From Brachyspira murdochii DSM 12563 (GTDB taxonomy: Bacteria > Spirochaetota > Brachyspiria > Brachyspirales > Brachyspiraceae), in the NCBI RefSeq assembly GCF_000092845.1, contig NC_014150.1, forward strand, positions 2,665,510-2,729,509: 64,000 nucleotides of DNA, given 5' to 3'. The stretch's first letter is position 1. Each line of letters begins with the position of its first letter. The translations under genes were made by a program, and so were the position numbers. Shown piece by piece: positions 19,502 to 28,326 of this stretch. The notes below the pieces were generated by a model. It was given only the letters and a program-made list of their open reading frames with translations, was not told the DNA's origin and did no database searches.

Positions 19502-19895
19502 AGCAGTTATATTATCTCTGTATTGCATCTTTTTTCAGCATAGTATAATGCATTTCTATTAGAATTATCTCTTATCCTCTTATCAGTACCAGCGTCTAAA
19601 ACATTTTTGTCATTTCTAAATTTCCATTATGACAAGCCCGCATCAATGCTGTCATACCATATTCATCTTTCATGTCTACTTCAGCATTATTTTTTAGAAG
19701 CAATTTTGCAGCATTAACCTTATTATATACAGCTGCCATGTTAATATAGTATACTTAATATAAGTTCTAGCATTTACATCAGCACCATTCTAAATTAGCT
19801 TCTGTAAAAAAAAATCATCATCTGAATTCATTATTGTATAAAATAATGTAATTAAGAAAGTAATTATTATGATAGAAAGAAGTTTTTTATATTAA
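19502..19895 (-). pseudogene. Remnant of a short ankyrin-repeat gene (cluster 1)
   Basis: On the minus strand this stretch reads, with several frame changes and stops, as DFFLQKLI-stop-NGADVNA, then AAKLLLKNNAEVDMKDEYGMTAL and MRACHNGNLEMTKM. That matches the last 110 residues of the ankyrin gene at 52026-53111 (for example EIFLQKLIDNGADVN and ALMWACHRGDLEMTKM). The initiator ATG is also gone: ATATAAAAAAC is found where paralogs have ATATGAAAAA-type starts. The upstream promoter cassette (copy C) is still recognisable. The gene is dead and represents the first gene of cluster 1. Confidence 0.8.
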
Positions 19896-19918
19896 ACCGT
19901 CTGTGTGTATTTTTATGT

Positions 19919-19947
19919 ATCATAAATTATAATGATTGAAATTTCAA
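19919..19947 (-). promoter_or_regulatory. Cluster promoter copy C (in front of the decayed ankyrin gene)
   Basis: Minus strand TTGAAA, 17-base spacer, TATGAT, then a leader with AATACACACAGACGGTTTAA. The promoter is conserved although its gene is not translatable. Confidence 0.7.
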
Positions 19948-19964
19948 TTAAAAAATATTTTTAA

Positions 19965-20007
19965 CAAAAAAGTACATACATATCAAAAATATGCATATGC
20001 TTAAAAA
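19965..20007 (-). terminator. Degenerate hairpin terminator repeat, copy T3
   Basis: Arms related to T1 and T2 but with mismatches (GTACATAC against GCATATGC). On the minus strand it would end a gene lying further right, but none is found there. It marks the outer edge of cluster 1. Confidence 0.5.
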
Positions 20008-20384
20008 TTCCTTTATCAGATTATATGTTTTACTATATATTCATAATTTATATTTTTTTATTTCTTTATTCATAAAAAATTTTTATCAAAGTAATGAATT
20101 ATTTTATGTATATATACTGGAATAATCAACTGATGCACTTTATATAGAAATTATCAACTTTTTTTCAGCAACTTTGACGGAGTCTGACTGCACCTGAATG
20201 AAGTACCGTTAGCTATGAAAAATAACAATAAAAAATTGACAAACTTAAAAATTAGTTTTTATGTTTTTAAATTTCATTACTAGCCATACTAATCCGCTAT
20301 TATAATTTAACGATATTAAATAAAAAACTATAAGTATTAATAATTGAGTTTTTAAATAAGTATAATATTTTATAATACAGCAAA
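20008..20384. other. Non-coding stretch with a diverged intergenic repeat
   Basis: No supported gene. The stretch 20172-20252 contains TTTGACGGAGT and a 35-base segment ending in TTGACAAACTTAAAAATT that recurs, diverged, at 58378-58433. The segment between them is less AT-rich than its surroundings and carries stops in every frame examined. It is probably debris of lost genes at the edge of cluster 1. Confidence 0.5.
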
Positions 20385-20386
20385 TA

Positions 20387-20420
20387 AAAAAGGAGGCTTA
20401 TATACCTCCTTATTATTTTT
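20387..20420 (-). terminator. Intrinsic terminator of gatA
   Basis: Stem AAGGAGG/CCTCCTT around an eight-base loop, with a T-run on the minus strand, 24 bases after the gatA stop. Confidence 0.85.
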
Positions 20421-20443
20421 TTATTATTGAAATTATTAAAAAA

Positions 20444-21892
20444 TTATTTATTAGCTAATTCATGAGCATATGCCATTCTGAACATATCAGTTTCATTAAA
20501 TTGTTTAGTTATAAACTGTATACCTATAGGCATATTGTTTTTATCATAACCGCAAGGTACGCTCATAGCTGGAAGTCCTACTAAATTAATATTAGAAGTG
20601 TAGCTGTCTGCTAAAAAGCTCAAAGCACTGTCAGTTTGGTCTCTAGTACCTAAAAGTCCTGCAGTTACAGGAGAAGATGGTGATATAATAACATCTACAT
20701 TTTTGAATGCATTATCAAAATCCATCTGCATTAATTTTCTTACTTTTAGAGCATGCTGATAATGGCTGTAGAAAAATCTTTTACCAGTCATTAAAGTACC
20801 GAATAATATTCTAGCTCTAGTTTCAAAAGCAAGTCCGACACTTCTTGAAGTATAATAATATTCATCTAAATTAAAATCGCCTTTAGGGTGATATCCGTAT
20901 CTTATTCCATCATATCTTCCCATATTTGAAGCGACTTCTACAGTCATAACAGCAGTATAAACTCTTGAACCGTATTTAGCATTAGGCAGACTTATATCAA
21001 CAATTTCAGCACCTTGATCTTTTAATCTTCCTATAGCATTCATAATATTTTCTTTTACATCTGAAGCTATTAAATCAGTATCATAATACTCTTTAGCAAG
21101 TCCTATTTTCATTCCTTTGATATTTCCGTCTAAAGCAGAAAGATAGTCTGGAACAGGAATATTTAAAGTAGTAGATTCTTTAGGATCAAAACCAGCAATA
21201 ATTTTTGTCATTAAAGCAGCATCTTTAACATCTTTAGTTAAAGGTCCTACTTGGTCTAAACTGCTTGCCATAGCGATACAGCCAAGTCTAGGTACTCTTC
21301 CGTAAGTAGGTTTAACTCCTACTATACCGCAGAAAGAAGCAGGCTGTCTTATAGATCCGCCAGTATCACTTCCCAAAGCAGCAAATGCAAAATCAGCAGC
21401 AACAGCAGCAGCAGAACCGCCTGAAGAACCTCCGGGTACATAAGCTCTGTTTCTAGGATTTCTAGTTATGCCGTAATTGGAAGTTTCTGTAGTTCCTCCC
21501 ATAGCAAATTCGTCCATATTGGTTCTTCCTATAATAATAGCACCGTTATCTATTAATCTTTGAACTGTAGGAGCTGTGTATGGAGCTTTATATCCTTCAA
21601 GCATTTTTGAAGAAGCTGTCATTAAATGATCTTTATAACATAAATTATCTTTAATAGCTAAAGGAACACCAAGAAGAGGCAAGTCTTCTCCATTATTTAT
21701 TCTCTCCTGAGCTTTTTTAGCTTGTTCTAATGCCTCATCTTTAAAAACTTCAAGATATGCATGTATTTTATCTTCTCTTTTATCATCTTCTTCTATTCTT
21801 TTTATAATAGATTCAACTAATGTAGGTGCATCTATTTCCTTATTTTTTAATTTCTCTCTAATTTGAATTATGCTTAATTGCTGTAACTCCAT
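20444..21892 (-). CDS. gatA: Asp/Glu-tRNA amidotransferase subunit A
   Basis: 482 aa from the ATG at 21892. AGAGG lies about eight bases upstream, which rules against the in-frame TTG at 21913. It is the amidase subunit that releases ammonia from glutamine for conversion of mischarged Glu-tRNA(Gln) (or Asp-tRNA(Asn)). The amidase signature is clear: [20 protein letters not shown], then [15 protein letters not shown], with the catalytic Lys region [16 protein letters not shown] at about residue 70. gatB and gatC are not adjacent here. Its own terminator follows. Confidence 0.95.
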   Translation of the reverse strand: MELQQLSIIQIREKLKNKEIDAPTLVESIIKRIEEDDKREDKIHAYLEVFKDEALEQAKKAQERINNGEDLPLLGVPLAIKDNLCYKDHLMTASSKMLEGYKAPYTAPTVQRLIDNGAIIIGRTNMDEFAMGGTTETSNYGITRNPRNRAYVPGGSSGGSAAAVAADFAFAALGSDTGGSIRQPASFCGIVGVKPTYGRVPRLGCIAMASSLDQVGPLTKDVKDAALMTKIIAGFDPKESTTLNIPVPDYLSALDGNIKGMKIGLAKEYYDTDLIASDVKENIMNAIGRLKDQGAEIVDISLPNAKYGSRVYTAVMTVEVASNMGRYDGIRYGYHPKGDFNLDEYYYTSRSVGLAFETRARILFGTLMTGKRFFYSHYQHALKVRKLMQMDFDNAFKNVDVIISPSSPVTAGLLGTRDQTDSALSFLADSYTSNINLVGLPAMSVPCGYDKNNMPIGIQFITKQFNETDMFRMAYAHELANK

Positions 21893-22011
21893 AGTAAAAA
21901 ACCTCTTAAACAAAAATATAACAAAAGTTATTTAATCAGAAAAATTATATCATATATGCATGTTTTTTGCAAAATAAATAATAAGTTTTAAATTTTAAAA
22001 AAGTGATTATA

Positions 22012-22051
22012 AAAAAATAGAGAGCCTATATTAAGTATAGACTCTCTATTT
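22012..22051 (-). terminator. Intrinsic terminator of the 300-aa exported protein gene
   Basis: Strong hairpin AATAGAGAG-(c)CTATA / TATAG-(a)CTCTCTATT with a T-run on the minus strand, 18 bases after the stop codon. Confidence 0.85.
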
Positions 22052-22069
22052 ATTAAACTAAATTATTAA

Positions 22070-22972
22070 TTACTGAGCGTTTTCAGTAGCTTGAGTGTTA
22101 TTGTTGTTATCCTCAGTATTTTCATCTTTTGGAGGTTTGATTTCCGGAGGTATTCCTACAGGAACATCAGCGAAATCAAAATAATTTTCATAATATAAGT
22201 TTTGGAATCTGTTTGCTATAGGCTGCATTCTAAAATTATCTACATAAGAAGCAACAAAGTTAATACTTTTACCAGCATAAGTAGCATAATAAACAGCTAA
22301 AGAAGTATTAGCAGCTTTATTAGCGTAATTTCCATATCTCATAGAAGTAAAGTCATCAAAAGTAGTGTATCCGCTGTTGTGGAAACCGCCGTATTTCATA
22401 TGGAAACCGCCCAAAGTTCTGCTGAATAAACCTCTTGACATTACATAACCTGGGTGAGCATATTCATTGCCTTCATTTCTATCTTTATACTGTTGTAAAG
22501 TGTAATCACCTTCATAAACAGCACTTACAGCAAATAATTTGTCTTCATGAAAGAAGAATTTATAAGCCCATTTAGTTTCTTTTCCAGCTAAAGTAGCTTC
22601 TTCATTGATAGCATCAGCTCTAACTGTCATACATTTAAACTCATTAGTAACAATGAAATTGAAATATAAAATATTTTCATCTCTTGTGAAAAGTTCTGAA
22701 ACATCGTTAGTAGTAAATTTAACATTTATCCATTTCATAGTATGAGGATTATACCATACTAAATCAGGGTCTGGATATCTGCTTACATAAAATGTACCGC
22801 TTACAGGCTCAGCAGCAGCTGAAGAAAAATTAGAAGCCATTAATATCTCATTAACTTCATCAGGAGTAATTCCATATGGTACTAAATCATTAAACATGAA
22901 AGGAACAGTTTGGTATGCATGAACTGATATTGATATAGCTACCAACAAAAACATAACTAGTAATTTTTTCAT
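22070..22972 (-). CDS. Exported protein of unknown function
   Basis: 300 aa from the ATG at 22972. TTGGAG seven bases upstream is the ribosome binding site, so the in-frame TTG at 22984 is not the start. A clear cleavable signal peptide (MKKLLVMFLLVAISISVHA) is followed by a mature protein rich in Tyr, Phe and Asn, with a mainly beta pattern and a disordered acidic Asn/Thr tail (DENTEDNNNNTQ). A strong promoter (TTGATT-16-TATAAT) and terminator make it a single, probably well-expressed gene. It is periplasmic or an outer-membrane/sheath component. I considered FlaA but see no supporting motif. Confidence 0.7.
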   Translation of the reverse strand: MKKLLVMFLLVAISISVHAYQTVPFMFNDLVPYGITPDEVNEILMASNFSSAAAEPVSGTFYVSRYPDPDLVWYNPHTMKWINVKFTTNDVSELFTRDENILYFNFIVTNEFKCMTVRADAINEEATLAGKETKWAYKFFFHEDKLFAVSAVYEGDYTLQQYKDRNEGNEYAHPGYVMSRGLFSRTLGGFHMKYGGFHNSGYTTFDDFTSMRYGNYANKAANTSLAVYYATYAGKSINFVASYVDNFRMQPIANRFQNLYYENYFDFADVPVGIPPEIKPPKDENTEDNNNNTQATENAQ

Positions 22973-23133
22973 TTTGTTCTCCAAGATTTTTATTAATTAT
23001 ATTATACTATATTGAATAATAAAATCAAATGCATTATGTTTACTTACAGTCATTTTTTTTACTTTTACTCACTTTCAAGTAACATAATAAGATAAAACAG
23101 ATAATATATAATATTTTGTAAAGATAAATATTC

Positions 23134-23162
23134 TTGACTTTTTGATAAAAATCATTTATTAT
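23134..23162 (+). promoter_or_regulatory. Promoter of the rpsF-ssb-rpsR operon
   Basis: TTGACT (23134-23139), a 17-base spacer and TATTAT (23157-23162), 80 bases before rpsF. Confidence 0.7.
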
Positions 23163-23187
23163 AGTAAAGTAAATAATTATATACTTC

Positions 23188-23221
23188 GCTTCTTTGAAAG
23201 TTCTTATCTTTTTAAAGAAGC
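23188..23221 (+). promoter_or_regulatory. Stem-loop in the rpsF leader
   Basis: Perfect 8-bp stem GCTTCTTT/AAAGAAGC with an 18-base loop, immediately before the ribosome binding site (AAGGAG) of rpsF. S6:S18 autoregulates rpsF leaders in several bacteria. The position fits, but the known CCG-type S6:S18 binding motif is not seen, so a regulatory role is inferred. Confidence 0.4.
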
Positions 23222-23242
23222 TTTGTCCAAGGAGTTAATAAA

Positions 23243-23590
23243 ATGAGAGAATACGAAATACTATTCGTAACAGAAATCAATGACGCTGTGCATCAAAGTG
23301 CTAAAGATCATGTCAAAACTATTCTTCAAAACTATCATGCAGAAATTTTTAATGAAGCTGATTACGGTATTCATAATCTAAGCTACCCAATACGTAAAGT
23401 TAATCAGGGTAAATTCTATTACTATCATTTCAGATGCGATGGTAATAATTTGGCTCATATTGAAAAAGAACTTCGTTATGAACTTAGCATATTAAGATTT
23501 ATAATAGTTCGCTTAGATGAAATAATACAAAAAAATAAAAAAGAAGTTAATAAAGAAAATAATAATGAAGAAGCTTCTAAAGAGGCTTAA
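23243..23590 (+). CDS. rpsF: 30S ribosomal protein S6
   Basis: 115 aa. S6 binds S18 in the platform of the small subunit. The S6 pattern is clear: REYEILFVTEI at the start, LSYPIRKVNQGKFYYYHF in the middle and LRFIIVRLDE before an acidic Lys/Glu/Asn tail. A strong AAGGAG site precedes the ATG. The operon order rpsF-ssb-rpsR is the classic one. Confidence 0.95.
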   Translation: MREYEILFVTEINDAVHQSAKDHVKTILQNYHAEIFNEADYGIHNLSYPIRKVNQGKFYYYHFRCDGNNLAHIEKELRYELSILRFIIVRLDEIIQKNKKEVNKENNNEEASKEA

Positions 23591-23606
23591 ATAAAGGTTT
23601 ATTTTT

Positions 23607-24032
23607 ATGGCAACAGATTTTAATAGTGTAACTTTAATAGGAAGACTCACAGCAGATCCAGTATCAAAATATCTGCCTAGCGGAAGTGCTGTTGCAGAGT
23701 TTTCTATAGCAAATAATTATTATGTAAGCAGTAAAAATGCTACAGAAGTTAATTACTTTGATGTAGTTGCTTTCGGAAAAATGGCTGAAACTGTAAGCAA
23801 ATATCTTACAAAAGGAAAACAAGTTGCTGTAATGGGTACTTTAAGGCAGGAAAGATGGCAGGATAAGGATACTAATGCTGCAAGATCTAAAGTGAGAATC
23901 ATTATGCAGAATATGCAGATGTTAGGTTCTTCAAATGCAGCAGGAAGTACTATGGATACAACATACTCTCCTTCATCTTCAGGTGTAGATTTGGGTAGTT
24001 TCTCAGATGATGATGATGAAGTACCATTTTAA
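23607..24032 (+). CDS. ssb: Single-stranded DNA-binding protein
   Basis: 141 aa. N-terminal OB fold (NSVTLIGRLTADPVSKYLPSG-type start, VNYFDVVAFGKMAETVSKYL, KGKQVAVMGTLRQERWQDKD), then a flexible Ser/Asn-rich linker and the acidic tip DDDDEVPF that recruits replication and repair partners. It sits between rpsF and rpsR, with 16- and 31-base gaps, so the three genes are co-transcribed. Confidence 0.95.
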   Translation: MATDFNSVTLIGRLTADPVSKYLPSGSAVAEFSIANNYYVSSKNATEVNYFDVVAFGKMAETVSKYLTKGKQVAVMGTLRQERWQDKDTNAARSKVRIIMQNMQMLGSSNAAGSTMDTTYSPSSSGVDLGSFSDDDDEVPF

Positions 24033-24063
24033 TAATTAATTCAATTTTTTAGGAGATAAAACA

Positions 24064-24402
24064 ATGGATTTAGAAAATACTGAAAATCTTGAAAATAATA
24101 ATACTAATAATGAAGAAGAGGTAAAAATTAAAACTGAAAGAAAGCCTCATTTTAATAAAGAAGGTAATGAAAAAGACGGAAGAAAAAAATTCTTTAAGAA
24201 AAAAGTTTGCTATTTCTGCAAAAACAATATTGATGTATTAGATTATAAAGATATCAAATTATTAAAAAGATACGTTAAAGACAGCGGTAAAATTATACCT
24301 AAACGCTTAAACGGTACTTGCTCTAAACATCAAAGATTAGTTACTAAAGCTATTAAAAGAGCTAGAAATATAGCACTTTTACCTTATGAAACTAGATATT
24401 AA
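24064..24402 (+). CDS. rpsR: 30S ribosomal protein S18 with N-terminal extension
   Basis: 112 aa against about 75 in many bacteria. The extra length is a charged Asn/Glu/Lys-rich N-terminus of about 45 residues. The S18 core follows: KVCYFCKNN, DYKDIKLLKRYV, GKIIPKRLNGTCSKHQRLVTKAIKRARNIALLPY. Cys residues suggest zinc binding. AGGAG precedes the ATG. The frequent downstream partner rplI is absent, and a terminator follows. Confidence 0.93.
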   Translation: MDLENTENLENNNTNNEEEVKIKTERKPHFNKEGNEKDGRKKFFKKKVCYFCKNNIDVLDYKDIKLLKRYVKDSGKIIPKRLNGTCSKHQRLVTKAIKRARNIALLPYETRY

Positions 24403-24427
24403 TTTTTACTGAAATATAAAAATCATT

Positions 24428-24458
24428 AAAGCTGCTGTTATTTACAGCGGCTTTTTTA
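24428..24458 (+). terminator. Terminator of the rpsF-ssb-rpsR operon
   Basis: Stem AAGCTGCTGT/ACAGCGGCTT with a short TATTT loop and a T-run, 25 bases after rpsR. Confidence 0.9.
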
Positions 24459-24622
24459 TTTTAACTTTTTTATTTTGTAATAAAATATTAATAATTAATA
24501 AATATAATAATCTTGCTTCCATACCTATTAAGCATAATTAAATATAATAATTAAATATTTGATATTATAAAAAAAATATTTATAATCCAAAATAATTTAA
24601 TAACTATAAAGGAGTTCATTTT

Positions 24623-25573
24623 ATGGAAATAAAAATGCCTAAAATAGCATTAGGAGCTTGGTCTTGGGGATCAGGTTTGGCAGGGGGAGATCAAGTTTTT
24701 GGAAATAGTTTATTTGAAGAAGAATTAAAACCTGTATTTGATAAAGCAATGTCATTAGGTCTAAATTTATGGGATACTGCGGCAGTTTATGGAGAAGGTA
24801 GTTCAGAGCGTATATTGGGTAATTTTATTAAAACTTTGACAAATATAGATGATATTATAATCTCAACAAAATTTACTCCTCAAATAGCTGGAAAATCTGA
24901 TAATCCTATTCAAGAAATGCTTGATGAAAGTAAAAAACGTCTTAATACTGACAAAATAGATATTTATTGGATTCATAATCCATTAGACTTTGAAAAATGG
25001 ATAAATTATATAATACCAATAGCTAAAGATAAACAAATTAAAAGTATTGGACTTTCAAACTTCAATATAGAACAAATTAAAGAAGCTGAAGATATACTTG
25101 AAAAAGAGGGATTAAAAATATCAGCTATTCAAAATCATTTTAGTCTATTAGATAGATTTTCTGAAAACTCTGGCATATTAAAATATTCTAAAGATAAGGG
25201 AATTATATTTTTTTCTTATATGGTTTTAGAACAAGGAGCATTAACAGGAAAATATAATAGCACAAATCCATTCAAAAAAGATACTGCAAGAGATAAGGCT
25301 TATAATTCTCACTTAAAAGAATTAGAAGCATTGATTGAAGGATTAAAAACTGTGGGTAAAAAATATAATGCAAGCCCCGCACAAGTTAGCATTGCTTGGG
25401 CTATATCTAAAGGAACTTTACCTATTATTGGAGTTACAAAAGTACATCAAGTTGAAGAAGCAAAAGAGGCTGAAAATATTCAATTAAAAGAAGATGAAAT
25501 TAAATATTTAGAAAAATTGGCAGATGATACTAATATAAAAACAGTAAGAGAATGGGAAGAGAATATGAAATAG
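24623..25573 (+). CDS. Aldo/keto reductase
   Basis: 316 aa, a cytosolic NAD(P)H-dependent (alpha/beta)8-barrel oxidoreductase. The catalytic tetrad is visible: Asp and Tyr in LWDTAAVYGEGSSERILG, Lys in IISTKFTP and His in DIYWIHNP. LSNFNIEQI and the C-terminal VSIAWAISKGTLPIIG cofactor region also fit. AAGGAG precedes the ATG. The substrate cannot be told. A flavodoxin-like gene follows after 106 bases. Confidence 0.92.
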   Translation: MEIKMPKIALGAWSWGSGLAGGDQVFGNSLFEEELKPVFDKAMSLGLNLWDTAAVYGEGSSERILGNFIKTLTNIDDIIISTKFTPQIAGKSDNPIQEMLDESKKRLNTDKIDIYWIHNPLDFEKWINYIIPIAKDKQIKSIGLSNFNIEQIKEAEDILEKEGLKISAIQNHFSLLDRFSENSGILKYSKDKGIIFFSYMVLEQGALTGKYNSTNPFKKDTARDKAYNSHLKELEALIEGLKTVGKKYNASPAQVSIAWAISKGTLPIIGVTKVHQVEEAKEAENIQLKEDEIKYLEKLADDTNIKTVREWEENMK

Positions 25574-25679
25574 TTTTATAATAAATAAAAAACTAAAAAA
25601 TAATGTTTAAATATTAATTTTTATATAAGATTAGTATTAAAACATTATGATAAATAATAGATAAAAGAGGTTTTATAAA

Positions 25680-26267
25680 ATGAAAGTATTAGCTATTAAT
25701 GGAAGTGCGAGAAAAGACGGAAATACTGCTATTCTTATAAATATAATATTTGAAGAGCTTAACAAGGAAGGAATCGAAACTGAAATGATACAATTAGCAA
25801 GACAAGTGATAGAACCTTGTAAAGCATGCTGGGGCTGTGCTAAAAAAACTAACTGTGTGCATAGAAATGATAATTTTCAGGAATATTTTGAGAAGATGAA
25901 GAATGCTGATGGTATCATATTAGCATCTCCTGTTTACAGTGCAAATATTTCTTCTAATCTTCAGGCATTTTTAGAGAGGGCATCTGTTATTTCTGATATG
26001 CATAGGGATAAAAACTTATTTAAATATAAGGCCGGGGCTTCTGTTTGTGCTTCAAGGAGAGGCGGTGCTTTGAATGCGATTGATGCTATGAATCATTTTT
26101 TAATTATTCAGGATATGTTTTTAGCAGGATCAAGCTATTGGACTTTTGCTTTTGGTAAAGATATTGAAGATGTTAAAAATGATGCTGAAGGGATAAAAAC
26201 AATAAAAAATCTTGGTATAAATATAGCTTATTTAATGAAGGCTTTAGAAGATAAAAAAATAAAATAA
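25680..26267 (+). CDS. Iron-sulfur flavoprotein / NADPH-dependent FMN reductase family
   Basis: 195 aa flavodoxin-like fold. LAINGSARKDGNTAIL is the FMN phosphate loop, and ADGIILASPVYSANIS is the second FMN contact. A compact cysteine motif CxxCxxCx5C (CKACWGCAKKTNC, about residue 46) resembles the [4Fe-4S] site of Isf-type flavoproteins of anaerobes, which handle oxygen or peroxide reduction. AGAGG precedes the ATG. It may be co-expressed with the aldo/keto reductase. Confidence 0.85.
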   Translation: MKVLAINGSARKDGNTAILINIIFEELNKEGIETEMIQLARQVIEPCKACWGCAKKTNCVHRNDNFQEYFEKMKNADGIILASPVYSANISSNLQAFLERASVISDMHRDKNLFKYKAGASVCASRRGGALNAIDAMNHFLIIQDMFLAGSSYWTFAFGKDIEDVKNDAEGIKTIKNLGINIAYLMKALEDKKIK

Positions 26268-26313
26268 TATTAATTTTTATACAAAAAGTATTTTCTTATT
26301 TTTATTTATTGCT

Positions 26314-26339
26314 CCGTAATTTTTACGGTGTATTTTTTA
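26314..26339 (+). terminator. Intrinsic terminator after the iron-sulfur flavoprotein gene
   Basis: Stem CCGTAA/TTACGG with a three-base loop and a T-rich tail, 47 bases after the stop codon. Confidence 0.7.
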
Positions 26340-26461
26340 GAATAATATAATTTTATAGTTTATGTTTTAATTTTGATGAAGCTATTGACTTTTAACAAAC
26401 TTATTGCTATATATGTTATATTACACAAACAAAATATATGATAAAAAACGGAGCAATAATA

Positions 26462-28207
26462 ATGAATAACAATCAATTTAAGGTCTTAAAATACATTATA
26501 ATTCTAATTTTTGTTACTGCATATACTTCTTTTGCTCAGAATAATAATTTAATGAATTTAAATGCATTTGATAGATTAGATAAAAATGCTGAAATCTCTT
26601 TTACATTAATTACAAATAATAATCAATTAGCAGTAAAGGCAAATATCCCAAATAATTATTATGCATATTTAGAGTCAGCCGTAGCAAATAAAATACTATT
26701 TTTTGCAGACAATAAACAAATTAATACAATATATCCAGAAGGTGAAAAGTATCATAATGATATTATAATAAAAGGTGATACTGAGTTTATTTTAGAAGAT
26801 GTTGATATAAATAAAATTAACTTTATAAAATGTACTTATCAATTATGCTCAGAAAAAGACAATGTATGTCTGCAGCCTCAAAGTAAAGTTATATACGGAG
26901 AAGAAATTGATATACAAAACAATAATATAGCAGATGAAAAACCAGAAAATGCCAGTTCTATAGAAAATTACATAAAAGGAAGCAATAATATATTTATAAC
27001 ATTGATTTTAATATTTGCAGCAGGGCTTGCATCTGTACTTTTACCTTGTACTTATCCGCTACTATCAATAACAGTGTCTATTTTAGGAACAACAACTGAT
27101 AACAAAAACAATAAAAAATCGAGTGTATTAGCTTCGCTATTATTTGCATTAGGAGTAATAACAACATATACTCTTTTGGGTGCTGTAGTTTCTGTTGCTG
27201 GATTTGCTTTTCATAAAACTATTCTATTTGGAAGCATTGGATATAATCCTATTATTTTAACTATATTAGTATTGTTATTTTTATACTTTACTTTTTCAAT
27301 GGCAGGTTTTTACGAGATTAAAGCTCCTAGCTTTTTACAGTCAGCAAAAACAAATGCATACAGCAAAAAAAATCAGTCATTATTTCATAAATATATAATG
27401 GGGCTTCTTGCTGGAATAGTTGCTACACCTTGTGCTGCTCCTATAATAGCTGTTATTTTAGAAATTGGTTTTCTTAATCCTGTATTTGCTGCTCTTTATA
27501 TGGCAGTTTATGCTTTGGGTTTCGCTTCTGTATTATTTGTTCTTGGTACATTCGCTTCAATACTCACCAAAATGCCTAAAGCTGGAACTTGGATGGTATA
27601 TGTTAAATATATTTTCACTTTCCTAATGATGATAATAAGTTTCTATTATGCTAATATACTTTTTGGTGTTTTGGGCTTTAATAAAATAAGTTATATATTA
27701 TCATCTGTTACAATATTAATATTTGCGGTATTAGTTTACATAATAAAAAATAAATCGGCTATGTTAAGTGCCTTAGAATTAAAAATATTTGTTTCTGTAG
27801 TAATTATATCTATAGCATTAGGAAGTGCTTACGGATTTATAAAGTCAAAAAGCGAAGTTTCAAATCATATAACATACACTGAAGCATTAGAGCTTTCAAA
27901 ACAAAATAACAAACCAATACTTATAGATTTCTCTGCTGTTTGGTGTGCTAATTGTTATGAACTTAAAGATAAAGTATTTGTAAATGAAGAGCTTAAAAAA
28001 TTTATAGATGATAATTTGATTTTCACTGAAGTAGATGTGGATAAATACAAGAATATTTCTGATGAGTATAATGTTAAATGGCTTCCTTGGATAATAGTTA
28101 TTGACAGTAACAAAAATATATTATACACAAAGAATTCATTTTCAAGTTTCGATGATGAAATGGCTTTGACTATAAAAAAAGATTTAGAGAAAATAATTAA
28201 TAAATAA
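26462..28207 (+). CDS. dsbD: Thiol:disulfide interchange protein DsbD
   Basis: 581 aa from the ATG at 26462. GGAG about eight bases before it favours this over the ATG at 26438. It carries electrons from cytosolic thioredoxin to periplasmic thiol proteins. Order: signal peptide (TAYTSFAQ end), periplasmic alpha domain with Cys pair (CTYQLCSEKDNVCLQP), eight-helix transmembrane domain with the paired Cys motifs LPCTYPL and ATPCAAP, and a thioredoxin-like gamma domain with WCANC. All three domains and their redox cysteines are present, so it should be active. It may supply reductant to the exported MsrA/MsrB encoded nearby. Confidence 0.93.
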   Translation: MNNNQFKVLKYIIILIFVTAYTSFAQNNNLMNLNAFDRLDKNAEISFTLITNNNQLAVKANIPNNYYAYLESAVANKILFFADNKQINTIYPEGEKYHNDIIIKGDTEFILEDVDINKINFIKCTYQLCSEKDNVCLQPQSKVIYGEEIDIQNNNIADEKPENASSIENYIKGSNNIFITLILIFAAGLASVLLPCTYPLLSITVSILGTTTDNKNNKKSSVLASLLFALGVITTYTLLGAVVSVAGFAFHKTILFGSIGYNPIILTILVLLFLYFTFSMAGFYEIKAPSFLQSAKTNAYSKKNQSLFHKYIMGLLAGIVATPCAAPIIAVILEIGFLNPVFAALYMAVYALGFASVLFVLGTFASILTKMPKAGTWMVYVKYIFTFLMMIISFYYANILFGVLGFNKISYILSSVTILIFAVLVYIIKNKSAMLSALELKIFVSVVIISIALGSAYGFIKSKSEVSNHITYTEALELSKQNNKPILIDFSAVWCANCYELKDKVFVNEELKKFIDDNLIFTEVDVDKYKNISDEYNVKWLPWIIVIDSNKNILYTKNSFSSFDDEMALTIKKDLEKIINK

Positions 28208-28251
28208 ATTTTATAAATATTTTTATCATAGTTTTATAATCTAATTTATAA

Positions 28252-28279
28252 TTGACAATTAAAAAAATATTAGTATAAT
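28252..28279 (+). promoter_or_regulatory. Promoter of the 526-aa lipoprotein gene
   Basis: TTGACA (28252-28257), 16-base spacer, TATAAT (28274-28279), 47 bases before the ATG. It differs from the shared promoter of the two lipoprotein clusters. Confidence 0.7.
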
Positions 28280-28326
28280 GCAAAAATATTTTTAAATACA
28301 ATCTGTAAAAAGTTAAAGGAAAGTTT

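Noticed and set aside
22070-22972. Flagellar sheath protein FlaA
   Set aside because: It is exported and of similar size, but no FlaA motif is recognised. Left as unknown.
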